Part shown: in pieces, positions 7,754 to 17,134 of the stretch | Position numbering within the stretch: position 1 is the first letter of the stretch | Layout: the number at the start of each line of letters is the position of its first letter | From: Gammaproteobacteria bacterium | Lineage (GTDB): Bacteria > Pseudomonadota > Gammaproteobacteria > Chromatiales > Chromatiaceae | Length of the DNA stretch: 25,085 bases | Reading direction: 5' to 3' | Assembly: GCA_019136395.1 (NCBI GenBank) | Contig: JAGVUH010000543.1 | Location: 1 to 25,085, forward strand | Translations under genes and position numbers: made by a program | The notes under the pieces: model-generated | Database searches by the model: none | What the model was told of the DNA's origin: nothing | The model's input: only the letters and a program-made list of their open reading frames with translations

Positions 7754-8035
7754 CTAAAGGCCTTGGTGATTAGAACATTGTTCGTTCAGTATTGAGAGCA
7801 AAGCCAAGACCAGACGTGGAGCGCCTCTGAAACCTTCATGCCCCTCGAGTTCTTTTACCGAGCACATCGCATCCATTAATTTGTAGGCGGGACCATCTCC
7901 GTTAAAGAGGCTCTCCTCTAGAGTGCGTAGATCGATATGTATCGAATCCTGGCCGTCATTTCTTAGTTCGTGGTAGGCATCAAGTGCGCGTATCCAGTAC
8001 TGATCGGAAGCCCAGTGTAAAATTTCGTCGTTCAT
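7754..8035 (-). CDS. Small hypothetical protein (93 aa)
   Basis: A 93-residue acidic protein, MNDEILHWASDQYWIRALDAY..., with no signal peptide, membrane segment or motif that I recognise; it looks all-helical. The ATG at 8035 has AAAGGA about nine bases upstream, so it is probably a real gene. It lies 69 bases upstream of the nuclease-like gene in the same orientation and with the same low GC. I find no attC between the two, so they may share one cassette or transcript. Its function is unknown. Confidence 0.55.
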   Translation of the reverse strand: MNDEILHWASDQYWIRALDAYHELRNDGQDSIHIDLRTLEESLFNGDGPAYKLMDAMCSVKELEGHEGFRGAPRLVLALLSILNEQCSNHQGL

Positions 8036-8341
8036 GCTGCTATTTCCTTTGGATGCGGGGAGCTCGAGTTCAACAGTGAATTAGACAGAATCCGTAATTA
8101 TGGTGCTTGACGGAATCTGTCTATCTCCTACTCTAATGGCTTAGTGAAACCTTCCCCAGGTCGATCCAGCTCCAGCCTGCTCTGCAGCCTCTCCTTCTGG
8201 GATTCGGTATAGCGTTACGCGCCACGAATCAGGCATCAAGCCTCCCCGCGAGCGGTTGCTGACGAGGTGGACCGGGGACACCGCCGGGCGGCCAGCCGCC
8301 GGTGTGACGGCTGGCCCGGGCTGAGTTCCCGGGGCGGGCGG
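8036..8341. other. Intergenic region between the cassette region and the aldehyde dehydrogenase
   Basis: About 300 bases without a gene. The left part holds a strong imperfect palindrome (8082-8123). The right part, just past the aldehyde dehydrogenase stop, contains a nine-base GC stem (GGCCAGCCG 8290-8298 with CGGCTGGCC 8308-8316) that may end that transcript. It lacks a T-run. GC rises sharply from about 8200, marking the boundary of the foreign segment. Confidence 0.4.
8082..8123. repeat. 14-bp near-perfect inverted repeat
   Basis: TAGACAGAATCCGT (8082-8095) and ACGGAATCTGTCTA (8110-8123) pair at 13 of 14 positions around a 14-base spacer. It is not attC-like, since it has no RYYYAAC or GTTRRRY ends. 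It sits about 50 bases upstream of the 93-residue gene, so it may be an operator, a small element end or the remains of a junction. Confidence 0.6.
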
Positions 8342-9862
8342 TTAGAAGAAGCCGAGCGGATTGACGTCGTAACTCACCAGCAGGTTCTTGGTCTGCTGGT
8401 AGTGACCGAGCATCATCTTGTGGGTCTCACGACCGACGCCAGACTTCTTGTAGCCGCCAAAGGCGGCGTGGGCCGGGTAGTGGTGGTAGCAGTTGGTCCA
8501 GACACGACCGGCCTGGATGGCGCGACCCATGCGGTAGGCCAGGTTCATGTCGCGGGTCCAGACGCCGGCGCCCAGGCCGAACTCGGTGTCGTTGGCGATG
8601 GCCACCGCCTCGGCCTCATCCTTGAAGGTGGTCACCGAGACCACGGGGCCGAAGATCTCCTCCTGGAAGACGCGCATGTCGTTAGTACCCTTGAGGAGGG
8701 TCGGCTGGATGTAATAGCCCTTGCCCAGCTCGCCGCTCAGGGCCTCGGCCTCGCCGCCGATCAGCACCTTGGCGCCCTCCTCCCGGCCGATCTTGATGTA
8801 GTCCAGGATCTTGTCGTACTGCTCCTGGGAGGCCTGGGCGCCGACCATGACCTCGGTGTCCAGGGGGTTGCCGCGCTTGATCTGCTTGGCGCGTTCAATG
8901 ACCAGGTCGATGAAGCGGTCGTAGATGGACTCCTGGATGAGCAGGCGCGAGGGGCAGGTGCAGACCTCGCCCTGATTGAAGAAGGCCAGGACCGCGCCCT
9001 CGACGCACTTACTGACGAATTCCGGCTCCCGGTCCAGGACGTCGGCGAAGTAGATGTTCGGCGACTTGCCGCCCAGTTCCACCGTGGAGGGGATGATGTT
9101 GTCGGCGGCATACTTCATGATCAGGGCGCCCACCGGGGTGGAGCCGGTGAAGGCGATCTTGGCGATGCGCTTGCTGGTGGCCAGGGCCTTGCCGGCCTCG
9201 GTGCCAAAGCCGTTGACGATATTCAGGACGCCGGCCGGCAGCAGGTCGGCGATCAGTTCGACCAGGACCAGGATGGAGGCCGGGGTCTGCTCGGCGGGCT
9301 TGAGCACGACGCAGTTGCCGGCGGCCAGGGCCGGGGCCAGCTTCCAGGCGGCCATGAGCATGGGGAAGTTCCAGGGGATGATCTGGCCGACCACGCCCAG
9401 GGGCTCATGGTAGTGATAGGCGACGGTGTGGCCGTCGATCTCGCCGATGGTGCCCTCCTGGGCGCGGAGGCAGCCGGCGAAGTAGCGGAAATGGTCCACC
9501 ACCAGGGGCACGTCGGCATTGAGGGTCTCGCGCACCGCCTTGCCGTTGTCCCAGGTCTCGGCCACCGCCAGCATCTCCAGGTTGGCCTCCAGGCGATCGG
9601 CGATCTTGAGCAGGATATTGGCGCGGGCGGTCACCGAGGTGGCGCCCCAGGCGGCCTTGGCGGCATGGGCGGCGTCCAGGGCCAGCTCGATGTCTTCGTC
9701 GGAGGACCGGGCGACCTGGCAGAAGGCCTGGCCGTTGACCGGCGAGACATTGTCGAAATACTGACCCTTGACCGGGGGCACCCATTGGCCACCAATGAAG
9801 TTGTCGTAACGGTCGCGGAAGTTGACGACGGCGCCGGGGGTGTTCGGATTGGCGTAGATCAT
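8342..9862 (-). CDS. NAD(P)+-dependent aldehyde dehydrogenase, AldB/ExaC/AcoD type
   Basis: This 506-residue protein has the length and sequence of the AldB/ExaC (acetaldehyde dehydrogenase) group: [21 protein letters not shown] near the start, the IIPWNFP cofactor-site motif (161-167), [16 protein letters not shown] with catalytic Glu262, and [12 protein letters not shown] with the nucleophile Cys301. It ends in the family's [16 protein letters not shown]. It oxidises aldehydes, probably acetaldehyde, to the acid in the cytoplasm. The start at 9862 is chosen because GAGGA lies nine bases upstream; an in-frame start 15 codons earlier lacks this. It stands alone, between the cassette region and selD, and is preceded by three tandem structured repeats that may control it. 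The exact substrate is uncertain. Confidence 0.93.
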   Translation of the reverse strand: MIYANPNTPGAVVNFRDRYDNFIGGQWVPPVKGQYFDNVSPVNGQAFCQVARSSDEDIELALDAAHAAKAAWGATSVTARANILLKIADRLEANLEMLAVAETWDNGKAVRETLNADVPLVVDHFRYFAGCLRAQEGTIGEIDGHTVAYHYHEPLGVVGQIIPWNFPMLMAAWKLAPALAAGNCVVLKPAEQTPASILVLVELIADLLPAGVLNIVNGFGTEAGKALATSKRIAKIAFTGSTPVGALIMKYAADNIIPSTVELGGKSPNIYFADVLDREPEFVSKCVEGAVLAFFNQGEVCTCPSRLLIQESIYDRFIDLVIERAKQIKRGNPLDTEVMVGAQASQEQYDKILDYIKIGREEGAKVLIGGEAEALSGELGKGYYIQPTLLKGTNDMRVFQEEIFGPVVSVTTFKDEAEAVAIANDTEFGLGAGVWTRDMNLAYRMGRAIQAGRVWTNCYHHYPAHAAFGGYKKSGVGRETHKMMLGHYQQTKNLLVSYDVNPLGFF

Positions 9863-9975
9863 GTGGAGTCTTCCTCGCTTTGTTGGTGGTGTTGTTTTTG
9901 TGAACAAATCAATTTGGTGCCCGTATTCACCAGCTCAAGTGCCAGCGGACGCGCGGTCTCGGGCCTGGCCGCGCA

Positions 9976-10144
9976 AACCGTCATCAGGGGTGCGCCCCAC
10001 CCCTGCATGATGAAAGACTATGCCGTGGCTTTCACACTAACTGTCATGATGGGGTAAGCCACACCCCAGCAGATGAAAGGCTCCGTTGGTGTGTTTCACG
10101 CCAACCGTCATCCGGATTCTCCCTCGCACCCCTGATGATGAAAG
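9976..10144. repeat. Three tandem ~64-bp imperfect repeats upstream of the aldehyde dehydrogenase gene
   Basis: AAC(C/T)GTCAT recurs at 9976, 10039 and 10103, and GATGAAAG at 10009, 10072 and 10137, so the period is 63-65 bases. On the minus strand each unit reads CTTTCATC, then GGGGT, then (in two of three) ACCCC, then ATGACNGTT, then GTGAAA. CTTTCA/TGAAAG-type ends and GGGGT/ACCCC cores can form a nested hairpin per unit; the best is CAGGGGTG-N5-CACCCCTG. They fill most of the 320-base gap between selD and the dehydrogenase. They could be tandem operators, structured leader RNA elements or a REP-like repeat family. I recognise no known riboswitch. Confidence 0.75.
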
Positions 10145-10183
10145 ATGGCGTTAGTCCCAGGTGGTGATCATTCTCGCCAAATT

Positions 10184-11260
10184 TCATGCGACCCGGATGC
10201 CGGGGGTACCGGCCTCCAGGGTGCCGATGCGGACCGCCTGGCCGAAGCCCGCCGCTTGGTAGGCCGCCAGCACGGCCGCTTCCTGTTCCGGGTTGCAGGC
10301 GACCAGCAGGCCGCCGCTGGTCTGGGGGTCGCATAGCAGGCGCCGCGCCGTATCCGGCAGGCCAGGGTCGAGCGTGACCTCGGCGCCGTAGCTAGCCCAG
10401 TTGCGGTCGATGGCCCCCGGTCCCACCCCGACCTCGAGGAAGGGCAAGGCTGCCGCCAGCCGCGGGATGTTCGCCCAGTCGAGGCAAGCGGCGACCCGTG
10501 AGGCGCGGCAGATCTCCAGCAGATGGCCCAGCAGGCCGAAGCCGGTGACGTCGGTCATGGCATGGACGCCGTCCATGGCCCCGAGGGTCATGCCGACCTT
10601 GTTGAGCTGGGTGGTGGTGGCCAGCATGGCGGCATAGCCCGGGGCGTCGAGTTTGCCCTGCTTGAGGGCGGCACTGAGGATGCCGACCCCCAGGGGCTTG
10701 CCGAGGATGAGCGCATCGCCGGCTTGGGCGCCGTCGTTGCGCTTGACCCGCTCCGGGGACACCAGACCCATGACCGCCAGGCCGTAGATGGGCTCGGGGG
10801 AATCGATGGAGTGGCCCCCGGCCAGGGGAATGCCGGCATCCCGGCAGACGGTGGCGCCCCCAGCCATGATCTCCCGCACCACGCTGATGGGTAGGGTGTT
10901 CACGGGCATGCCGACGATGGCCAGGGCCAGGATGGGGGTGCCACCCATGGCGTAGACATCGGAGATGGCATTGGTGGCGGCGATGCGGCCAAAGTCCGTC
11001 GGATCGTCGACGATGGGCATGAAGAAATCGGTGGTGGCCACCAGGGCCTGGCGGTCATTGAGGCGGAACACCGCGGCGTCGTCGGCGGTGGCGCTGCCCA
11101 CCATCAGGTCTGGGTGCTCGAAGCCGATGGACAGCCCCTTGAGGGCCTCCTCCAGTACCTTGGGGGCGATCTTGCAGCCGCAGCCGCCGCCGTGAGTCAG
11201 GGTGGTCAGGCGGGGTACGGCCGGGGCGGCAGCTTCCTCAGTCATGGTTTCCTCGATCAT
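10184..11260 (-). CDS. selD: Selenophosphate synthase (selenide, water dikinase)
   Basis: This 358-residue protein has the catalytic motif HGGGCGCK (Cys27, Lys30), equivalent to Cys17/Lys20 of E. coli SelD. The reactive residue is Cys, not Sec. The ATP-binding stretches with DDAAVFRL and TTDFFMPIVDDPTDFGRIAATNAISDVYAMGG follow the family order. It makes selenophosphate from selenide and ATP, the selenium donor for SelA. The ATG at 11260 has AGGA seven bases upstream; an ATG five codons later (11245) has GAGG and is an alternative. It lies after tRNA-Sec and completes the fdhE-selA-selB-selC-selD block. A separate promoter in the 190-base gap before it is possible, but I do not see a clear one. 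Confidence 0.96.
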   Translation of the reverse strand: MIEETMTEEAAAPAVPRLTTLTHGGGCGCKIAPKVLEEALKGLSIGFEHPDLMVGSATADDAAVFRLNDRQALVATTDFFMPIVDDPTDFGRIAATNAISDVYAMGGTPILALAIVGMPVNTLPISVVREIMAGGATVCRDAGIPLAGGHSIDSPEPIYGLAVMGLVSPERVKRNDGAQAGDALILGKPLGVGILSAALKQGKLDAPGYAAMLATTTQLNKVGMTLGAMDGVHAMTDVTGFGLLGHLLEICRASRVAACLDWANIPRLAAALPFLEVGVGPGAIDRNWASYGAEVTLDPGLPDTARRLLCDPQTSGGLLVACNPEQEAAVLAAYQAAGFGQAVRIGTLEAGTPGIRVA

Positions 11261-11452
11261 GGGTGGGTCCTGGTTTAAGTCAGCAAACAGCCTGGGGTTC
11301 CGGGCCAGGCGGGCTCCCTTGGATACAACTAAGGGGGATTGACAGGACGGGTGGCAAAATAGCTACCCGTAACAGCACAGGATAGGGGCAATATCAGGCG
11401 ACTTGGGCAGACCGGCGGGGAATGGGTATGGGAGTAAGCTATTGTTTTAAAG

Positions 11453-11549
11453 TGGCGGAAGGGCGTGGGAGTCGAACCCACCCAGGACCGTCTGACGGCC
11501 CCAACCGGTTTTGAAGACCGGCCGCCTCACCGGATAGCGATGCCCTTCC
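11453..11549 (-). tRNA. selC: tRNA-Sec (anticodon UCA)
   Basis: Reading the minus strand from 11549 gives GGAAGGGC, and the 3' end gives GCCCTTCC then GCCA, an eight-base acceptor stem typical of bacterial tRNA-Sec. The T-arm is GTGGG-TTCGACT-CCCAC. A long variable arm (GGCCGTC-AGACGGTC region) is present. The anticodon TCA is at 11514-11512 between CGGTCT and AAACCGG. The CCA end is encoded and total length is 97. It begins 14 bases after the selB stop, so it is probably processed from the selAB transcript. Confidence 0.97.
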
Positions 11550-11563
11550 AGTTGTTCGCCGCA

Positions 11564-13501
11564 TCAAGGTGGATTGTCCCCGCTGGGCGCCTCCAGGTCC
11601 AGCAGGCTGTCCCGAAAGACGCGATGGTCATCGCCGATGCGGCGGGTGTACCCGAGGCGGTCGAGGAATTCGAGGATCTGGATGGCCACCTTACGCCCGG
11701 TGCCGATGCGGTCGCGGAAGGGGGCGGCCCGAGCGGCGCCGTCCCGCTCCGCCAAGTCGGCGGCGATGGCCGCCAGCCGGGCCACGGCCTTTCGGGTGAA
11801 GTAGTGGTCCTGGGCGACCAGAAAGACCTCCCCGAGGCCCACCAAGCGCTTGAGTAAGCGACGCACCTGGTCCTCTTCCCGATCCAGGCTACGGGCCAGG
11901 TCACGCACCCGGGGCGGGTTGAAGGGGGTCTCCGCCAGGCGCGGGGCGATGGCGGTGCGCCAGAGGGCCTCCTCCTCGGCCGTCAGCCGCAGTTCGTGAC
12001 TGGGAAGGTGCAGCCAGGGGCCGGTGCGGACGACGGCGCCATCGGCGATGAGGCCGTCCACCAGGGGGCCGAAGAGGGGGCGCGCCAGGTTGGGCGCGGC
12101 CAGACGGCGCAGGCGCTCACGATCCGGGCCCAGGTAGTCCGGGGCGCGGGCGTGCTCCGCCGCCAGTACCGCCAGCACCCGCTCGCGCCACTGGCGCCAC
12201 TGGTCGGCCGTGAAGAGCATCGGGCCGGCGGGCGTGCTCAGGGCCAGGGTATCGGGCAAGGCGGTGATGACCGTCTCGGTCCCGGGGTCCAGGTTCCACT
12301 GGGCGATGAAGCGCGTCACGTCCAGTCCCAGCGGGGCCTGCGCCAGGGCGGTTGGGAGGGCCGCCAGGGGCGGCTGGCCGGTGAAGGCACCCAGCCAGGC
12401 CCGGCGCTGGGGCTTGCGTCGGCCGCGATTGGGCGGCGCCAGGTCGAGTACCCGCGCCCCGCCCAGGGTGCGGCGGGCGGATTGGTCGCGGAGGATGCAA
12501 CGATCGCCGTTGAGGGCGGCGATGGGTCGCTCCAGGACCAGATCCGCCAGGCCCTCCTGGCCCGGCGCCAGGCTCTCCCCCTCCAGCAGGCCCACCCGGG
12601 CCATGACATGGGCGGCGCCCAGGTGCAGATGCACGGGGGTCCAGTGGCGCAGGGGCCGCTCCTCCGTGGCCAGGAGCCGCACCGCGACCGAGAGGCGGTC
12701 GGTGGGGAAATTCAGCGCCGGATCGAGGACCCAGTCGCCCCGGCGGATGTCCCCGGCGTGGAGATCATGCCCCGCCAGTTGCAGGGCGCAGCGCTGGCCC
12801 GCCATGCCAACCGCCACGGGCCGGTCCTGGGCGCGCAGGCCCCGCACCCGCACCTCGCAGCCGGCGGGAGCGAGCAGCAGCCGGTCGCCGGCCCGCACCT
12901 CCCCGCTGTAGAGGGTGCCGGTGACCAGGGTGCCGATGCCGGTGAGGGTGAAACTGCGGTCGATGGCCAGCCGGCAGCGGCCTGGACTGTGCTTTCTCAC
13001 CTGAGCCACTACCGCGGCCAGATGGTCTTGCAAGGCGGCGACGCCCTCGCCGGTGAGGGCGCTGACCGGGAAGAGCGGCTGGCCGGCCAGCGCGGACCCG
13101 GCGAGGAGGGCGGCCACCTCGGCCTCAGCCGCCCACCGCCGTTCCGGGCTTACCCGGTCGATTTTGGTCAGGGCGACGGCCCCCTGGTCCAGACCCAGCA
13201 GATCCAGGACCTGCAGGTGCTCGCGGGTCTGGGGCATGGGGCCATCGTCGGCGGCCACCACCAGCAGGACGAAGTCGATCCCCGTAGCCCCGGCCACCAT
13301 GGTGTGGACCAGCTTTTCGTGGCCGGGGACATCGATGAAGCCCAGGACCTCGCCAGAGGGCAAGGGCTGGTAGGCATAGCCCAGGTCGAGGGTGATGCCG
13401 CGGGCCTTCTCCTCCGGCAGGCGGTCGGTGTCGACGCCGGTGAGGGCGCGCACCAGGGCGGTCTTGCCGTGGTCGATATGGCCGGCGGTCCCGATGATCA
13501 T
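11564..13501 (-). CDS. selB: Selenocysteine-specific elongation factor SelB
   Basis: This 645-residue protein (E. coli SelB has 614) has GTPase motifs GHIDHGKT (7-14), the switch [18 protein letters not shown] (57-63) and TKID (112-115). EF-Tu-like beta-barrel domains follow, then a C-terminal half of winged helices (for example [21 protein letters not shown] and [23 protein letters not shown]) that bind the SECIS hairpin. It delivers Sec-tRNA-Sec to ribosomes paused at the fdnG UGA. The last line of the protein, [10 protein letters not shown], is typical. Its ATG overlaps the selA stop (ATGA, 13501-13498). The identification is firm. Confidence 0.97.
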   Translation of the reverse strand: MIIGTAGHIDHGKTALVRALTGVDTDRLPEEKARGITLDLGYAYQPLPSGEVLGFIDVPGHEKLVHTMVAGATGIDFVLLVVAADDGPMPQTREHLQVLDLLGLDQGAVALTKIDRVSPERRWAAEAEVAALLAGSALAGQPLFPVSALTGEGVAALQDHLAAVVAQVRKHSPGRCRLAIDRSFTLTGIGTLVTGTLYSGEVRAGDRLLLAPAGCEVRVRGLRAQDRPVAVGMAGQRCALQLAGHDLHAGDIRRGDWVLDPALNFPTDRLSVAVRLLATEERPLRHWTPVHLHLGAAHVMARVGLLEGESLAPGQEGLADLVLERPIAALNGDRCILRDQSARRTLGGARVLDLAPPNRGRRKPQRRAWLGAFTGQPPLAALPTALAQAPLGLDVTRFIAQWNLDPGTETVITALPDTLALSTPAGPMLFTADQWRQWRERVLAVLAAEHARAPDYLGPDRERLRRLAAPNLARPLFGPLVDGLIADGAVVRTGPWLHLPSHELRLTAEEEALWRTAIAPRLAETPFNPPRVRDLARSLDREEDQVRRLLKRLVGLGEVFLVAQDHYFTRKAVARLAAIAADLAERDGAARAAPFRDRIGTGRKVAIQILEFLDRLGYTRRIGDDHRVFRDSLLDLEAPSGDNPP

Positions 13502-15258
13502 GGCCGCGCCCCTGGCTCAGCCGCCCCCGGGCCGCCTCGGCTGATCGGGCCTGTCGCGCCGCCCTCGGTGACGAGTTGCACGGTGCCGGCGAATTGGGCA
13601 TCAGCAGCGACCGGAGGACTTTCAGCGAGGGTGGCACTGGTGGTGTGATGCGAGCCCTCCCCTGACTCGGCATCAACGGTGACAACCAGGCCCCGGGCAT
13701 CGTCTTCGCCCAGGGCAGGCTTAGCGGGAACTCCCGCCGCCACCACACCGGCCGGTTGAATCCCAACCAGCAAACGCAACTGCTCCCGAAATCCCGCCTC
13801 GTCCTCCAGACAGCGCAGATCCAGGCGCAGGGCATCCTCGGCGATGCGGCCGATGATGGGTCGGGGCAGGCCCCGCAAGGCGGCTTGGAGCGCGTGCAGC
13901 ACCCCGGCGCGGGTGCCCTGGGGCCGGATCACCAGAGCCTGACTCGGCAGCCGATCGACGGGCAGGGAGCCGCTGCCGATCTGGCTCAGGACGGGCTCGG
14001 CGCTGACAACCACTGGCCAGTTCGCCAGGGCTTGCCGGAGGGCGGGTAGCAGACGCGTCGCCAGGGCGGCGATGTCCTCTTGGGGGCGGCTGAGCAGCCG
14101 CAGGGTGGTGAGGCGCTCGGCGAGGCGGTCCGGATCCCGATAGAGGCGCAGCACCGCCTCCAGGGCGGCGAGGCTGATCTTGCCCAGCCGCAGGGCGCGT
14201 TTGAGGGGGTTGAGCTTGATCGCGGCAATGAGGTCCTTGCGCCCCACCAGCAGCCCGGCCTGGGGGCCGCCGAGGAGCTTGTCGCCGGAGAAGGCCACCA
14301 GATCGGCGCCGGCGGCGAGGGTCTCCCGGGGGGTCGGTTCGTGCGGCAGGCCCCAGCGCTCCAGGTTGGCCAGGGCGCCGGAGCCCAGATCGACGACGAA
14401 AGGCAGACCCCGCTCATGGGCCAGGTTGGCCAGTTCCGCCTCCGGCACGGCCTGAGTGAAGCCCTGGATGGCGTAGTTGCTGGCATGGACCTTCATCAGC
14501 AGGGCGGTGCGCGGGCCAATGGCGGCGGCGAAGTCCCGCCGATGGGTGCGGTTGGTGGTGCCGACCTCGACGAGCCGGGCGCCGGCGCTCCGCATGATGT
14601 CGGGGATGCGGAAGGCGCCGCCGATCTCGACGAGCTCGCCCCGGGAGACGATGACCTGCTTCTTGCGCGCCAGGGAGTTGAGCAGCAGGAAGACGCCGGC
14701 GGCATTGTTGTTGACCACCGTGGCGGCCTCGGCACCGGTGAGTTCCCGTAGCAGGTCGGCGACCAGGTCGTCACGGTCACCGCGCCCACCCGAATCCAGG
14801 TCGTATTCCAGGGCGCAGGCCTCGCGGGCGGCGGTGACCAGGGCCTGGATGGCCTCCTCCGGCAGGGGCGCCCGGCCTAGGTTGGTATGCAGCACGGTGC
14901 CGGTGAGGTTGAAGACGGGCCGCAGGCGCGGGGCCAGTCGCGCGGTGAGGCGGGCGGCGAGTTGGGGGACCAGGCTGGCCTCGTCCATTGGCTCCCTGGC
15001 CAGAGAAGGCTCGTCCAAGGATTTATCGGCCAGATTGGCCTCGTCCAACGTGGCCTCGGTCACCGGCTTGCGAGCCCACTTGGCGCGGGCCTCAGCCAGA
15101 AGCTCGCGGACGGTTGTAACTACCGACTCCCGCCCATGAGCCGCGATCAGGCTTTGCACGCCTGGCCAGCGCAGGATGAGATCTACGCTGGGTGGACGCC
15201 AGAAGGCTGGTCCTTGACCAGGGTGCGGGTTTACCGATGTCCTATCCCTCGGGGTCAT
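13498..15258 (-). CDS. selA: L-seryl-tRNA(Sec) selenium transferase, with an internal repeat insert and a C-terminal extension
   Basis: This PLP enzyme converts Ser-tRNA-Sec to Sec-tRNA-Sec with selenophosphate. Diagnostic blocks are [15 protein letters not shown] at the N-terminus, [29 protein letters not shown], and [12 protein letters not shown] with the PLP lysine at 327. It has 586 residues against about 463 in E. coli. Two features explain the excess: a three-fold 10-residue repeat at 71-100 ([30 protein letters not shown]) in the N-terminal region that contacts tRNA, and about 90 residues of low-complexity sequence after the conserved end (near QLRLLVGIQ). The ATG overlaps the fdhE stop (ATGA, 15258-15255). 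The identity is certain; the roles of the extras are unknown. Confidence 0.96.
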   Translation of the reverse strand: MTPRDRTSVNPHPGQGPAFWRPPSVDLILRWPGVQSLIAAHGRESVVTTVRELLAEARAKWARKPVTEATLDEANLADKSLDEPSLAREPMDEASLVPQLAARLTARLAPRLRPVFNLTGTVLHTNLGRAPLPEEAIQALVTAAREACALEYDLDSGGRGDRDDLVADLLRELTGAEAATVVNNNAAGVFLLLNSLARKKQVIVSRGELVEIGGAFRIPDIMRSAGARLVEVGTTNRTHRRDFAAAIGPRTALLMKVHASNYAIQGFTQAVPEAELANLAHERGLPFVVDLGSGALANLERWGLPHEPTPRETLAAGADLVAFSGDKLLGGPQAGLLVGRKDLIAAIKLNPLKRALRLGKISLAALEAVLRLYRDPDRLAERLTTLRLLSRPQEDIAALATRLLPALRQALANWPVVVSAEPVLSQIGSGSLPVDRLPSQALVIRPQGTRAGVLHALQAALRGLPRPIIGRIAEDALRLDLRCLEDEAGFREQLRLLVGIQPAGVVAAGVPAKPALGEDDARGLVVTVDAESGEGSHHTTSATLAESPPVAADAQFAGTVQLVTEGGATGPISRGGPGAAEPGARP

Positions 15259-16361
15259 AGCATCTCTTGAAACCGACTCTGGCCACCCTCGGCGGTTTCA
15301 GTACCCTGCCATAGCAACAGATTGAGGCCGGCGCGGGCGAAGCCTTCCTCGCCCAGCAGGAGGTCCAAGGTCAGGCTGGCCAGGTCGTCGGCCAAGGGCT
15401 CCGCCAGGTGGTCCTTGTCGAGGCGGCAGATCTTGAGGTAGCCCTGGCAGGCCGGGCAAGCCTCGGCGCTCACCGGATCGTCCTGGCGCCCCTCCATATA
15501 GTAATAACCCAAGTCGCGGTCGTTGCCGCACTGGCTGCACTCCGCCCGCACCCGATGCCATTGGCTGTTGCACAGGGCGCAGTGGAGATAACGCAGGCCG
15601 GCATCCTCGACCCCGGCGTGGATAACGGCGGCCACCGGCGGCGAGCCGCATACCGGACAGAGGGCCTGATTGGCGGGCGGAGCGACCTGGTCCGGCGTCA
15701 GATGGGCGGCCAGCCGGGTCCAGTGGACCTGCAGGGCGGCACCGATGAAAGGGGCGGTGGCCAGGTCGAGGCCAGTGATATCGTCATCAAGGATGAGTCG
15801 GGCTTGGGACTCGGTCCAGTCCGGGGCGGCTAGCGCCGCATCGGTCAAGGGCTGATCCCCATCCTCCTGATCACCCTCCTCCTCAAACGCCAGGGGTAGG
15901 GAGGGAGTCTCCGTCTGAGTGACCTTCCCTAACTCAGCCGTCACCTTGGTCCCGGCTCCTATCGCGGGCGCCTGGGCGAGGCGCCTCAGGGCGGCCTGGG
16001 CCATGGGGGGCAGGGCGGGATCTTGTTGGATGTGCGCCACCAGCCGCGCCAAGACCAGGCGCCAGCTCGGGTCCAGCGCCCAGCCCGCCGGGGCCAGGGG
16101 CGCCATGCCATGCTCCTGGCAGCGTTGCAGAAAGGCAAGATCGGGCAGGGGGATGTCCGGGTAAGTGTCAAACAGCGCCTGCTGCGCATCCGCCAGGTTG
16201 GCGGAAAACAAGAGGAACTCACCCAGACTGTGACCCTGGGCCAGTTGGCGCAGCCGGTTGGCGCGCTCGGTGAATAGGCGGCCGCCGGGCAGGCGCAGCC
16301 GGGGGTAATCCCCGCTGCTGGGGTTCATGCCGGAGGGATCGGCCGGGATAGGAATATCCAT
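15255..16361 (-). CDS. fdhE: Formate dehydrogenase accessory protein FdhE
   Basis: The protein is about 368 residues from the chosen start (E. coli FdhE has 309). Four CxxC pairs, CPVCGSPP (235/238), CALCNSQW (261/264), CSQCGN (275/278) and CPACQGYLK (302/305), form the rubredoxin-like iron-binding half of FdhE, and LGYYYMEG between them is conserved. An acidic insert near residues 145-175 accounts for the extra length. FdhE acts in the cytoplasm on Tat-exported formate dehydrogenases and is needed for their assembly. The open frame extends to 16463, but that would run through the fdnI terminator, so I place the start at 16361 ([11 protein letters not shown]); 16328 is also possible and neither has a clear ribosome site. 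It leads the fdhE-selA-selB unit with ATGA overlaps. Confidence 0.9.
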   Translation of the reverse strand: MDIPIPADPSGMNPSSGDYPRLRLPGGRLFTERANRLRQLAQGHSLGEFLLFSANLADAQQALFDTYPDIPLPDLAFLQRCQEHGMAPLAPAGWALDPSWRLVLARLVAHIQQDPALPPMAQAALRRLAQAPAIGAGTKVTAELGKVTQTETPSLPLAFEEEGDQEDGDQPLTDAALAAPDWTESQARLILDDDITGLDLATAPFIGAALQVHWTRLAAHLTPDQVAPPANQALCPVCGSPPVAAVIHAGVEDAGLRYLHCALCNSQWHRVRAECSQCGNDRDLGYYYMEGRQDDPVSAEACPACQGYLKICRLDKDHLAEPLADDLASLTLDLLLGEEGFARAGLNLLLWQGTETAEGGQSRFQEML

Positions 16362-16413
16362 GGGGCTGGTCACTGGTGATCTGGCTCTCTGGGACTTGCC
16401 GTCCTTTTGGGAG

Positions 16414-16447
16414 AAAACAAAAACCGGGCGGCGAGGTTGCCGCCCGG
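16414..16447 (-). terminator. Strong intrinsic terminator after fdnI
   Basis: On the minus strand CCGGGCGGC (16447-16439) and GCCGCCCGG (16432-16424) form a perfect nine-base stem with a six-base loop, followed by TTTTTGTTTT. It lies about 65 bases past the fdnI stop and should end the fdnGHI transcript, with possible read-through into fdhE. Confidence 0.9.
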
Positions 16448-16513
16448 CGAACAGGGGACCCATTCCCGGGTCCCCACAGCTGAGTCGAACCGCTGATTAG
16501 GGCCCAGGGTTAC

Positions 16514-17134
16514 TCATTCCCCGGTCATCTGCCGGAACCAGGCGCGATGGTGCTGCTTGGCCCAGGCACGGGTGACCCGGCCGTACCACATGGCGCGGAT
16601 GGTGCCCTTAGTCCAGATGGCGGCGTAGGCGTGGACGAAGATGAGGATGATCATCAGCGCCGCGGTGGCCGCATGCACCACCGCCGCCCAGCGCACGAAC
16701 TCCACCGGGAACTGGAACCAGTCGCGCCAGAGGACGACGCCGGAACCGGCCAGGGCCAGGACGCACAGCCACAGCAGCCAGTAGAGGAGCTTCTGGCCGC
16801 CGTTGTACTTGCCCTGCTCGGGCATGTTGTGGTCGTCGCCGTCGATCATCTCGCCGATGCGGCCCAGCCACTGGAAGTCCACCTTGCCCATGAGGTTGAG
16901 CTTGAAGAAGCGTATCCCCAGGATCAGGAAGGACAAGGTCATCAACACCCCGAAATAGGGATGGAGGATGCGCGTCCAGGTGCCGCCGCCAAAGAGTTGG
17001 GTCAAAGGCCAGAAGGCCGGGTGGAAGAAGGCCAGGCCGGAGAGGGCGAGGAGGATGAAGCTGATCCCCACCGTCCAATGGTTGGAGCGCTGCGAGGCCG
17101 TGTAACGGACCAGGTCGTTGGGATCGCGGATCAT
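16514..17134 (-). CDS. fdnI: Formate dehydrogenase gamma subunit, cytochrome b556
   Basis: This 206-residue membrane protein has four hydrophobic helices. Histidines at 19, 58, 154 and 168 match the haem ligands (18, 57, 155, 169) of E. coli FdnI within one position. [17 protein letters not shown] at the C-terminus is also typical. It takes electrons from FdnH and reduces quinone on the cytoplasmic side. The ATG overlaps the fdnH stop (ATGA, 17134-17131). It is the last gene of fdnGHI and a strong terminator follows. FdnI and FdoI cannot be told apart from sequence alone. Confidence 0.95.
   Translation of the reverse strand: MIRDPNDLVRYTASQRSNHWTVGISFILLALSGLAFFHPAFWPLTQLFGGGTWTRILHPYFGVLMTLSFLILGIRFFKLNLMGKVDFQWLGRIGEMIDGDDHNMPEQGKYNGGQKLLYWLLWLCVLALAGSGVVLWRDWFQFPVEFVRWAAVVHAATAALMIILIFVHAYAAIWTKGTIRAMWYGRVTRAWAKQHHRAWFRQMTGE

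Noticed and set aside
9880..9960. Sigma54 promoter for the aldehyde dehydrogenase (GGGCAC and TGGCAC-like sequences)
   Set aside because: Neither has the GG-N10-GC spacing of a -24/-12 promoter, so the match is partial and unconvincing.
9976..10144. CRISPR array
   Set aside because: Only three imperfect units about 64 bases apart, with no short identical repeats alternating with unique spacers and no cas genes.
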